Shown one piece after another: positions 22,124-29,854 of a stretch of 59,204 nucleotides of DNA. Below the pieces are notes generated by a model. The model was not told the origin of the DNA. It saw nothing but the letters and a program-made list of their open reading frames with translations, and ran no database searches. Position 1 is the stretch's first letter. Every line of letters starts with the position of its first letter. Origin of the DNA: Rhodobacter sp. (GTDB lineage Bacteria > Pseudomonadota > Alphaproteobacteria > Rhodobacterales > Rhodobacteraceae). The translations under genes and the position numbers were made by a program. The DNA is taken from NCBI GenBank assembly GCA_030066215.1, contig JASJCA010000058.1, positions 1-59,204 on the forward strand. Reading direction: 5' to 3'.

Positions 22124-23899
22124 TCAGCGCAAGCTCGGCACTGCCACCGCCTTTTCCCGGGCCTTCACGATGACCTGCTCGCGCTGGACCGCCTTTTGCC
22201 CGCCCGTCGTCTCCTGGAACAAGGCTAGCGAGGCCGTCTCGCCGGCCTCGGGCGGCGTTGTGGCCAGATCGCGGTAGTCGTACCGCTTCGGGTCCGCCTC
22301 CAGCCGCTTCTGCAGCCGGTTTGCGCGCCAGATCCGCCACGCCAGCCGTAGCACACTCACGGCGCTGCCACCCCAATAGCGCGGGTAGAAGGTCAGCGAA
22401 TTCTCCAGCGGCAGCCCGGCCCGCCGGTCGCGGCGATGGCGGCGCCGGAACAGCCCGCTTTCCAGGGGATGCACCCGCTCCAGCGAATAGGCCGAGAAGA
22501 ACTCCGTCACCTCGTCGAGGTTGATGCCCTTGTTCTTCTGAGCAAGCGACCGTCGCCCGATCCGCTCGATATGCTCAGGCGTGTAATAGGTGAACCAGGC
22601 GTCGTGATAGGCCTGCTCCCACTCCGAATCGGTCATCTTGCCGTGATGCGTCACCCGCTGCGCGGCATCGTATTTGTTCGGGTCGGGGTCCATCCAGACG
22701 CCGTCTTCGGCCAGCTTCTTGTGGTCGGCGGACCCGGGCAGCGGGGTCAGGATAAAGAACTCCAGCAGATCGATCGGCAGTTCCTCCTGCACGATCCGGA
22801 TGTCGCGCTGGATGCTGTCATAGGTGTCGTGCGGAAAGCCGAGGATGTAACCGGCGATGATGGTGCAACCGAATTCGCGCCATTTCTGGATCATCGCGCG
22901 GTATTCGGTGATCTTGTTCTGCCGCTTGTTGGCTTCCAGCAAGTTGTCGGGGTTGATGTTCTCGAGCCCCATGAACACGCGCTCGACGCCCGCGCGGCAG
23001 GCCTTGTCGATGAAGCCGTCGATCTTGTGGCAGAGCATATCGACCTGGATCGTCAGCCTTATGTCCAGCCCCTCGACCTCTTTGAGGTGGATCAGCCGGT
23101 CGAACAACGACTCCCAATTGCGGTTCCGCGCAAGGTCGTCGTCGGTGACGAAGAATTTGAACACGTCCTGCGCCAGGTTGGCGCGGATGATCTCTTCAAG
23201 GTCGTCGGGCGTGCGGAACCTGCTTTTGCGGCCCTGCACATTGATGATGGTGCAGAACGAGCACTGATAGGGGCAACCGCGGCCCAGGTCGAAGCTGGTG
23301 TAGTTGGCCGACGTGCCACCGACCGTATCCCGGTCGAGAAATGGGATCGGCTGGCCTTCCAATGATGGAAGATCATTGAGGTAGTCGTAGTCCGGCTTCA
23401 ACGCCCCAGCCCAGGCGTCGCGCAAAACCTCGTCCAGGCGGCCATCTTCGAGCTCGCCGGCAAACATCGAGATGCCTTGCGCCCGCGCCGCGACGATCTC
23501 CGAGGGCTGCTCCTTCAACATCGCGCGGCAACCCGAGACGTGAAAGCCGCCGATGGCGACGGGCAATCCAGCGGCCAGGAACGGCTGCGCCAAATCGACA
23601 GCGCGGGGGAACTGGTTGGTCTGAACGCCCACAAACAGGATGAATGCCCGGCCCCCGTCGCGCCGGATCTGCCGGATGATCCGGTCGGGCCGGATGCGGG
23701 TATTGGTCTCGTCCAGCGTTTGCGTTCGAAACTCAACACCGGGGCCCAACACCTGTCGGTCGATGCAATCCAGCAAGAGCCCGTTGATCGAGGCCAGCGT
23801 GTTCGACGGCATCACTGATCTCAGCCACTGGATCGGGTAGCCGTCGGCATCATAATGCGTCGGCTTGATCATCACGATGTGGAAGATCTCTTTGCGCAA
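22124..23899 (-). CDS. B12-binding-domain-type radical SAM protein, copy 1
   Basis: A 591-residue enzyme with an N-terminal Rossmann-like region resembling B12-binding domains (VMIKPTHYDADGYPIQW to VAIGGFHVSGCRAML) and a radical SAM TIM barrel whose 4Fe-4S motif is GRGCPYQCSFC at about residues 208-218. The canonical cobalamin DxHxxG motif is not apparent. The C-terminal ~130 residues have an arginine-rich, aromatic segment ending in REQVIVKAREKAVAVP. Translation appears to start at TTG 23899, with GGAG eleven bases upstream. The next upstream gene is a close paralogue. Substrate is unknown; relatives act on tetrapyrroles, lipids or peptides. Confidence 0.85.
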   Translation of the reverse strand: MRKEIFHIVMIKPTHYDADGYPIQWLRSVMPSNTLASINGLLLDCIDRQVLGPGVEFRTQTLDETNTRIRPDRIIRQIRRDGGRAFILFVGVQTNQFPRAVDLAQPFLAAGLPVAIGGFHVSGCRAMLKEQPSEIVAARAQGISMFAGELEDGRLDEVLRDAWAGALKPDYDYLNDLPSLEGQPIPFLDRDTVGGTSANYTSFDLGRGCPYQCSFCTIINVQGRKSRFRTPDDLEEIIRANLAQDVFKFFVTDDDLARNRNWESLFDRLIHLKEVEGLDIRLTIQVDMLCHKIDGFIDKACRAGVERVFMGLENINPDNLLEANKRQNKITEYRAMIQKWREFGCTIIAGYILGFPHDTYDSIQRDIRIVQEELPIDLLEFFILTPLPGSADHKKLAEDGVWMDPDPNKYDAAQRVTHHGKMTDSEWEQAYHDAWFTYYTPEHIERIGRRSLAQKNKGINLDEVTEFFSAYSLERVHPLESGLFRRRHRRDRRAGLPLENSLTFYPRYWGGSAVSVLRLAWRIWRANRLQKRLEADPKRYDYRDLATTPPEAGETASLALFQETTGGQKAVQREQVIVKAREKAVAVPSLR

Positions 23900-24025
23900 G
23901 GACCCAGGGGCTCCGGTTACAAGGCGGGACGTCCGCGGTTTTGTATCAGATATGTCAGCACCTTACCAACGGCAACGTGGCGGGGTTAGGTACTGGACCG
24001 TCGGCCAATTTCATCGCACCGCGGA

Positions 24026-25798
24026 TCAAGTTAACCGCGGGACGGCGATCGCTTTCTCTCGAGCCTTCACGATCACCTGCTCGCGCTGCAGCGCGGCTTC
24101 GGCGCCGGAGGTTTCCTGGAACAGCGCCAGTTTGTCGGTCTCGTCCTGTTCCGGCGGGGTCACGGCAAGGTCGGTATAGGCGTAGCGGTTCGGATCCTCG
24201 GCAATGCGTTTCTGCAGCCGGTTGGCCTGCCATACTCCCCAACCGAGTGCGGTCAGATTGCGCACGGTCTGCAGCCAATACCGCGGGTAAAACAGCAGCG
24301 GGTTTTCCAGCGGAAAACCGGGGCGACGGTCGCGGCGATATTTGCGGCGCATCAGCCCGCCTTCCAGCGGATGCACATCCTCGAGCTTATGCATCAGGTA
24401 GAATTCGGTGACCTCGTTGAGGTTGATGCCCTTGTTCTTCTGCCCCAGCGACCGTCGACCGATGGTCTCGATATGTTCGGGCGTATAATAGGTGGACCAG
24501 GCGTCGAGGTAGGTGCGATCCCATTCCTCGTCGGACATCACCGCATGATGCGTCACGCGCTGGTTGATGTCGTATTTGTTCGGATCGGGGTCCATCCAGA
24601 CGCCGTCTTCGACCAGTTTCTTGTGGTCGGCGGACCCCGGCAGAGGCGTCAGTACCGCGAATTCCATCAGATCGATCGGCAGCTCGCGCTGGATGATCTT
24701 AATGTCGCGCATCACGCTCTCGTGGGTGTCGCTGGGCAGGCCGATGATATAACCGCCGGCCAGCGAGGCGCCGTATTTGCGCCATTCCTGCATCATCGCG
24801 CGGTATTCGGTGATTTTGTTCTGCCGCTTGCCCACTGCCAGCAAGTTGTCGGGGTTGATATTCTCGAGCCCCATGAACACGCGTTCCACGCCCGCCTTGC
24901 AGGCTTTTTCAATGAAGCCCGGGATCTTGTGGCACAGCATGTCGACCTGGATCGTCAGCTTCACCGGCATCCCATCGTCGCGCAGTTTGATCAGCCGGTC
25001 GAAAAGAGGCTCCCAATTGCGGTTCCGCGCAAGGTCATCGTCGGTGACGAAGAATTTGTGCACGTCCTGGGCCAGGTTGGCGCGGATGATCGCCTCTAGA
25101 TCGTCGGGCGTGCGGAACCGGCTTTTGCGGCCCTGCACGTTGATGATGGTGCAGAACGAGCACTGATACGGACAACCGCGGCCCAGATCGAAACTGGTGT
25201 AGTTCGCGCTGGTCCGACCTACCGTGTCGCGGTCGAGCATCGGGATCGGCTGACCTTCGAGTGACGGCAGGCTGTTGAGATAGTCGTATTCCGGCTTCAG
25301 CCTCCCGTTCCAAGCGTCTTTCAGAACCTCGTCGAACCGACCCTCCTCCAATTCGCCGGAATACATCGAGATACCCATCCCGATCGCCTCGACGATCTCG
25401 GGCGGTTGCTGTTTCAGCATCGCTTTGCAGCCAGAGACGTGGAACCCGCCGATACCAACCGGAAGCCCGGCCTTCAAAAACGGCTGCGCCAGGTCCACGG
25501 CGCGCGGGAACTGGTTGGTTTGCACACCGACCAGCATGATGAACGCGCGCCCGCCGTCAGCTTCGATCTGCCGGATGATCCGATCCGGCCGCACGCGCGT
25601 GTTGGTCTCGTCCATCGTTTGCGTGCGGAATTCGACATCCGGTCCCAAGACCTGCCGGTCGATGCAGTCCAGAAGCAGTCCGTTGATCGACGCCAGCGTG
25701 TTCGACGGCATCACCGACTTCAGCCACTGGATCGGGTAGCCATCCGCATCGTAATGCGTCGGCTTGATCATCACCACATGGAAGATGTCTTTGGCCAC
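24026..25798 (-). CDS. B12-binding-domain-type radical SAM protein, copy 2
   Basis: A 590-residue paralogue of the gene at 22124, nearly colinear with it over the whole length: the same N-terminal IKPTHYDADGYPIQWL block, identical GRGCPYQCSFCTIINVQGRK cluster region and matching tail REQVIVKAREKAIAVP. Start is taken as the GTG at 25798, where homology with copy 1 begins and where GGAG lies eleven bases upstream as in copy 1; the open frame to 26014 adds unrelated residues. Gap to copy 1 is 126 bp. Differences concentrate in the N-terminal domain and the linker after the barrel, so the two may act on related but distinct substrates or as a heterodimer. Confidence 0.85.
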   Translation of the reverse strand: MAKDIFHVVMIKPTHYDADGYPIQWLKSVMPSNTLASINGLLLDCIDRQVLGPDVEFRTQTMDETNTRVRPDRIIRQIEADGGRAFIMLVGVQTNQFPRAVDLAQPFLKAGLPVGIGGFHVSGCKAMLKQQPPEIVEAIGMGISMYSGELEEGRFDEVLKDAWNGRLKPEYDYLNSLPSLEGQPIPMLDRDTVGRTSANYTSFDLGRGCPYQCSFCTIINVQGRKSRFRTPDDLEAIIRANLAQDVHKFFVTDDDLARNRNWEPLFDRLIKLRDDGMPVKLTIQVDMLCHKIPGFIEKACKAGVERVFMGLENINPDNLLAVGKRQNKITEYRAMMQEWRKYGASLAGGYIIGLPSDTHESVMRDIKIIQRELPIDLMEFAVLTPLPGSADHKKLVEDGVWMDPDPNKYDINQRVTHHAVMSDEEWDRTYLDAWSTYYTPEHIETIGRRSLGQKNKGINLNEVTEFYLMHKLEDVHPLEGGLMRRKYRRDRRPGFPLENPLLFYPRYWLQTVRNLTALGWGVWQANRLQKRIAEDPNRYAYTDLAVTPPEQDETDKLALFQETSGAEAALQREQVIVKAREKAIAVPRLT

Positions 25799-25976
25799 AG
25801 GCCCGGCCACTCCACGCTTCTTGCTAAGGGTCAAAAGGCTCGCACGTCGTCTTGGGGCTTGTATCAGACCGGTCCGGATTGTCCAAGCGGCGGCATACCG
25901 CGAGACTAGGCCCTGGCGGTCCGTCGGAACCTTGGTCACAGGCGCTGCTCGCCGCTGGCGCGCAGCGGGCCGGCTG

Positions 25977-26690
25977 TCAGAAAAGGTCGAGCTGTTGCTC
26001 GGTGAGGAACACAAAATCCGCCGCGCTGACGACCCCGGAGGCGACGTCTGCGGTCGTGTATCCGTCGAGCACGAAGGAGCCGGTGCCGTATTTCACCACC
26101 AGCCCGTCGCGGCCGTCATAGGTCACCGTGTCCTCGAAATTCAGGTCGGCGAACGCCGCGACGCCTTGGACGTACAGCGCGATCAGATCTTCGCCGTCGG
26201 CGAAATCCTTGACCCGGTCGCGCCAGCCGTCGTTGTCGAGGAAGACGAAGACATCCGCGCCGGAGCCGCCTTTCAAGTTGTCCCAACCGTTGCCGCCGTA
26301 GAGGATGTCATCACCGGACCCGCCGCGAAGGTTGTCGTCTCCTTTGCCACCGGCAAGCGAGTCGTTGCCGGATCCACCGCGCAGCTTGTCGTTGCCATCG
26401 CCGCCGAAGAGCTTGTCGGCGCCCTTGGCACCCTTCAGTAGATCGTCGCCGGCATCGCCGCGCAACGTGTCGTCGCCTTTGTTGCCGTAGAGCGAATCGT
26501 TGCCGTCGTCGCCGTGAAGCAGGTCGTTGCCGGCCCAACCATGCAGCCGGTCGTCGCCGTCTCCGCCCAGGACCGTGTCGTCGCCCCTGCCGCCGGTCAG
26601 CGTGTCATCGCCACCAAGACCTTCGATGAGGTCGGCGAGTTGCGTTCCGTTCAGGATGTCGGCCAATTCGGTGCCGATGATATCCGCCAT
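25977..26690 (-). CDS. RTX-repeat (hemolysin-type calcium-binding) protein
   Basis: A 237-residue protein in which residues ~25-150 are about fourteen consecutive nonapeptides of the GGxGxDxLx type (for example GGDGNDKLR and GGSGDDILY), which fold into a Ca2+-binding parallel beta-roll. The C-terminal ~85 residues (SGADVFVFLDNDGWRDRVKDF onward) match the capping domain usual in type I secreted proteins and end in hydrophobic-acidic FLTEQQLDLF, a plausible secretion signal. There is no enzymatic domain and no N-terminal signal peptide. Export by a type I system such as that at 33527-36573 is likely. Start at ATG 26690. Confidence 0.88.
   Translation of the reverse strand: MADIIGTELADILNGTQLADLIEGLGGDDTLTGGRGDDTVLGGDGDDRLHGWAGNDLLHGDDGNDSLYGNKGDDTLRGDAGDDLLKGAKGADKLFGGDGNDKLRGGSGNDSLAGGKGDDNLRGGSGDDILYGGNGWDNLKGGSGADVFVFLDNDGWRDRVKDFADGEDLIALYVQGVAAFADLNFEDTVTYDGRDGLVVKYGTGSFVLDGYTTADVASGVVSAADFVFLTEQQLDLF
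26241..26618 (-). repeat. 27-bp coding tandem repeats (RTX)
   Basis: About fourteen imperfect 27-bp units encode the calcium-binding nonapeptides of the RTX protein. The recurring core on the plus strand is a GTCGTCGCC / GTCGTTGCC-like triplet run at 27-bp intervals. Confidence 0.8.
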
Positions 26691-26937
26691 GTGATTGCCC
26701 CCTGTCGCCGCAATCTCGTCCTTGTCCGCAACCGCTCTACCGCTTTGTTTTCACGTTGTCATTTTTGATGTGGTGATCGCGCGTGCGGGTTGACAATCCA
26801 ATGAATTCACCGCGATGGGGCACGCATCCGGCACAATCTGTATGCGGGATCGGCAAGGGAGAGGGCCGCCTGGTACTTCGCGCCTTGCCAAGCTGGACGC
26901 CGGGAACGGGACGGGCGACCGTTTTCTGATGCGTGGG

Positions 26938-27606
26938 TCAGTGCCAATCCCAATTGATCCGGGGCCGCGCTATCTGCGTCGCCCGCGCTTTCAAAGCCGC
27001 GGTCCTCTGCGCGAGATGCGGCAGCGCTCGTTCATGGGTCTCCACGAACACCTGCCCGATCCGGGCCGCCTCGGGAGTGTCTAGCAGCGCCTCCAGAAGC
27101 TCGACCTCCGCACCCTCGATGTCGATCTTGATCAGCGCCACCTCTCGGTCGAGGTCACGCAGAAATTGGACGAAATCGACGACCTGCACCTCGATCGAGT
27201 CGTCGGTGGAGACATTGCGTTTCTCTGCCAGGAGAGAAGAGGATTTCGACCGCCTGTCGGGATCGCGTTCGAAGGTTTTCGCGCGAAACAGCCGGAACAC
27301 TCCGGCGCGAGCGCCGGCTGCCGCGTCGTGCAGGATCACGTTCTCGTACCCCGCGACGACCATGCGCAGACGCGTCAGAGCATGGGGGTCCGGCTCGAAC
27401 GCGTGAACTTCGGCCCCGGTTTGCGCCATCGGCACGGTGAATTCGCCCGCATTCGCGCCGAGGTCGATAGCCAAGTCCGCCGGCCCGAGCCGTGCCAGCG
27501 CCGCCGCGAACTCCCGCTTCGCCGCCCGCTGCGCCCGCCGTCTGCGGCCCGAGAGTTTGCGCCACAGATGCGCAACCTCCAGCTTGGTTCGAAATCCCAG
27601 GTCCAT
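26938..27606 (-). CDS. FkbM family methyltransferase
   Basis: A 222-residue SAM-dependent methyltransferase. Motif I is AIDLGANAGEFTVPMA at about residues 46-61, followed by VHAFEPDPHALTRLR, and the FkbM-specific IKIDIEGAEVELLEALL at about 158-174. FkbM proteins O-methylate sugars, lipids or polyketides; here no acceptor gene cluster is adjacent. A basic N-terminus (RKLSGRRRRAQRAAKRE) is notable. It begins just beyond the amtB terminator, so it should have its own promoter. Confidence 0.88.
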   Translation of the reverse strand: MDLGFRTKLEVAHLWRKLSGRRRRAQRAAKREFAAALARLGPADLAIDLGANAGEFTVPMAQTGAEVHAFEPDPHALTRLRMVVAGYENVILHDAAAGARAGVFRLFRAKTFERDPDRRSKSSSLLAEKRNVSTDDSIEVQVVDFVQFLRDLDREVALIKIDIEGAEVELLEALLDTPEAARIGQVFVETHERALPHLAQRTAALKARATQIARPRINWDWH

Positions 27607-27726
27607 GCGTGTTCCCGCGTGCGCCGTCGCCCGAGCCGCTAGCGCCGTTGGCGTGGAAAGACAAGCCGCGGCGCCGCCGGCCGCTAGGCCGTTCCGCGCG
27701 CGGACCCAAAGCCGCCCTTCGAGACG

Positions 27727-27755
27727 AAAAAAAGCCCGGGCGCGAACGCCCGGGC
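27727..27755 (-). terminator. Intrinsic terminator of glnK-amtB
   Basis: On the minus strand a perfect 9-bp stem GCCCGGGCG/CGCCCGGGC with a TTCG tetraloop is followed immediately by seven T residues. It lies 30 bp beyond the amtB stop and is the clearest Rho-independent terminator in the window. Confidence 0.92.
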
Positions 27756-27784
27756 CAGTGGTCTCAGACTGACAGGAAGGGAAA

Positions 27785-29140
27785 TCAGCCTTGGGAGAAC
27801 TCGGGATAGGCCTCCATGCCCAGCTCGGTGGTGTCGAGCCCGTTCATCTCGGCCTCTTCGCCGACGCGGATGCCCATAATGCCTTTCAGCACGAACCAGA
27901 CGACCAGGCTGACGACAAAGACGAACGCGCCAACGATTACGATCGAGAACAGCTGGCCGGTGAAGGTCGCGTCCGGGTTGGTCAGGATCACCGCCATGGT
28001 GCCCCAGATGCCGGCGAAGAGGTGCACCGGGATCGCGCCGACCACGTCGTCGATCTTCATCCGGTCGAGCATCGGCACGGTGAAGACCACGATCACGCCG
28101 CCGATCGCACCGATTAGCGTGGCCATGCCGAGGGACGGGGTCAAAGGCTCGGCGGTGATCGAGACTAGGCCCGCCAGCGCGCCGTTCAGCACCATGGTGA
28201 GGTCGGGCTTCTTGTACAGCAGCTGCGTCAGGATCATCGCCGCGATCGCGCCGCCGGCGGCGGCCGTGTTGGTGTTGGCGAAGATCCGGCTGATGTCGGC
28301 GACGTTGCCAGCAGTGTCCATGTAGAGCTGCGAGCCGCCGTTGAAACCAAACCAGCCGAGCCACAGGATGAACGTGCCCAGGGTTGCCAGCGGCAGGTTG
28401 GCGCCCGGCATCGGGTGCACCTTGCCGTCCTTGTCGTACTTGCCGATCCGCGCGCCGAGCACCAGGGCGCCCGCCAGGGCGGCCCAGCCGCCGACCGAGT
28501 GCACAACCGTCGAGCCTGCGAAGTCGAGGAAGCCAAGCTGGCTGTCCAGGAAGCCGCCGCCCCACTTCCAGGAGGCCTGGATCGGGTAGATCAGTGCGGT
28601 GAGCAGGATCACGAAGATCAGGAACGGCCAAAGCTTGATCCGCTCGGCCAGCGCGCCCGAGACGATCGAGGCGGTGGTGGCGCAGAACATCAACTGGAAG
28701 AAGAAGTCCGAGCCGACCGAGGCATAGGTCAGATCCGTCTCTGTTTCGGCCAAACCGACCGGTTCCAGGGACGCGGCGCCGAACGCGCCGAGCCAGCCGT
28801 CGATCGTCCAGCCGTCGCCCGGGTACATCAGGTTGTAGCCGACGAGGTAGTACATCAGCGCGGCAAAGCTGAAGAGCCCCATGTTCTTCATCAGCTGCAT
28901 CGTGGTGTTCTTCTGGCGCACCAGCCCGGCCTCGAGCATGGTGAAACCGGCGGCCATCCAGAACACCAGAAAGCCCGCCACGAGGAACATGAACGTGGTG
29001 AAGATATAGCCGATTTCGGCCATCGGCGGCGTGTCGTCCATCGCCGGTGCGGCGGCCTCTGTCGCCTCTTGCGCCAAGCCCAGTTCGGGCACGGCCACCG
29101 CGGCCAGAGCCGCCAGGGCGATCCAGGGTCTGAGTTTCAT
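27785..29140 (-). CDS. amtB: Ammonium transporter
   Basis: A 451-residue Amt/Rh channel that conducts NH3/NH4+ across the inner membrane. It has a cleavable-looking signal peptide (MKLRPWIALAALAAVAVPELGLAQ), eleven helices, and the twin pore histidines in STVVHSVGGWAAL and AIPVHLFAGIWG. The Phe gate and the C-terminal cytoplasmic tail (GEEAEMNGLDTTELGMEAY) that contacts PII are present. The start at 29140 is preferred because GAAAGG lies eight bases upstream and the signal peptide begins there. It is transcribed after glnK with a 37-bp gap, and ended by the terminator at 27727-27755. Confidence 0.96.
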   Translation of the reverse strand: MKLRPWIALAALAAVAVPELGLAQEATEAAAPAMDDTPPMAEIGYIFTTFMFLVAGFLVFWMAAGFTMLEAGLVRQKNTTMQLMKNMGLFSFAALMYYLVGYNLMYPGDGWTIDGWLGAFGAASLEPVGLAETETDLTYASVGSDFFFQLMFCATTASIVSGALAERIKLWPFLIFVILLTALIYPIQASWKWGGGFLDSQLGFLDFAGSTVVHSVGGWAALAGALVLGARIGKYDKDGKVHPMPGANLPLATLGTFILWLGWFGFNGGSQLYMDTAGNVADISRIFANTNTAAAGGAIAAMILTQLLYKKPDLTMVLNGALAGLVSITAEPLTPSLGMATLIGAIGGVIVVFTVPMLDRMKIDDVVGAIPVHLFAGIWGTMAVILTNPDATFTGQLFSIVIVGAFVFVVSLVVWFVLKGIMGIRVGEEAEMNGLDTTELGMEAYPEFSQG

Positions 29141-29177
29141 ACCATTCATCCTTTCCATTCGCTGGATTTCGCGCGGC

Positions 29178-29516
29178 TCAAAGCGCGTCTTCGTTGGTCT
29201 CGCCGGTGCGCACCCGCACGGCAGATTGCACGTCGAGCACGAATACCTTGCCGTCTCCGATCTTGCCGGTATTGGCCGAGCTTTGGATCGTTTCGACCAC
29301 CTGGTCGGCCAGCCCCGCCGGCACCACGATCTCGAGCTTGACTTTCGGGACGAAGTTCACGGCGTATTCCGCACCGCGATAGATCTCGGTATGTCCCGAT
29401 TGCGAGCCGAAGCCCTTGATTTCGGTCACCATCATGCCGCGCACACCGATGGCGGTGAGCGCCTCGCGCACCTCCTCGAGCTTGAACGGCTTGATTGCTG
29501 CAATGATGAGTTTCAC
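29178..29516 (-). CDS. glnK: Nitrogen regulatory protein P-II (GlnK)
   Basis: A 112-residue PII signal protein that senses 2-oxoglutarate, ATP/ADP and glutamine state, and binds AmtB. The uridylylation site Tyr51 is in HTEIYRGAEYAV, and the C-terminal GKIGDGKVFVLDVQSAVRVRTGE motif is intact. Translation starts at a GTG (29516) after GGAAGGGACAAGAC, where PII homology begins; the longer frame to 29651 is noncoding. Coupling with amtB is the classic nitrogen-limitation operon. Confidence 0.97.
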   Translation of the reverse strand: MKLIIAAIKPFKLEEVREALTAIGVRGMMVTEIKGFGSQSGHTEIYRGAEYAVNFVPKVKLEIVVPAGLADQVVETIQSSANTGKIGDGKVFVLDVQSAVRVRTGETNEDAL

Positions 29517-29854
29517 GTCTTGTCCCTTCCGATAGGCAGGTGCCCCTGCGCGGATTGCACGCGGGAACAAAGAGCCCGGGCGCCCGCAGGCACAATGAGT
29601 CCGAGGCCTGCATGACGATGGAATCCGAGGCGAGTTGCACATTTTTTGCACAAATTCTTTTGATTGATTATTTTTTGTGCAGAACTCTAACGCCCCGCGG
29701 TGTGTCGAGACGACATTTCACGCTGAGCGACTGCTGAGTCCGGCCCAAGACCCCTTGGCCGTCGCAAAATCGGCAAGAGGCAGTTCACGCTCCACATTTT
29801 GCGCTTGGCCAGATATGCTGCGCGCAATGAGAAACGCCGGGCAGGGCACGATTG
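29517..29854. other. 338-bp divergent region between glnK and the PBP gene
   Basis: Contains the TGCACA cluster at 29635-29681 within an AT-rich stretch (29640-29690). The remainder is GC-rich with no supported gene. Control elements for both divergent units should lie here. Confidence 0.45.
29635..29681. promoter_or_regulatory. TGCACA half-site cluster upstream of glnK
   Basis: Two direct TGCACA hexamers (29636-29641 and 29647-29652) are spaced 11 bp, one helical turn, and an inverted partner TTTGTGCA (29674-29681) pairs with TGCACAAA (29647-29654). The block is AT-rich and 120-165 bp ahead of glnK, a location typical of NtrC enhancers, whose half-site resembles TGCAC. I could not find a good RpoN -24/-12 element, so the link to NtrC is tentative. 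Confidence 0.35.

Noticed and set aside
26241..26618. CRISPR-like regular repeats
   Set aside because: 27-bp periodicity without unique spacers, inside an open frame; it encodes RTX nonapeptides.
29517..29635. RpoN (-24/-12) promoter for glnK
   Set aside because: No GG-N10-GC element with acceptable flanking bases on the minus strand in this stretch.
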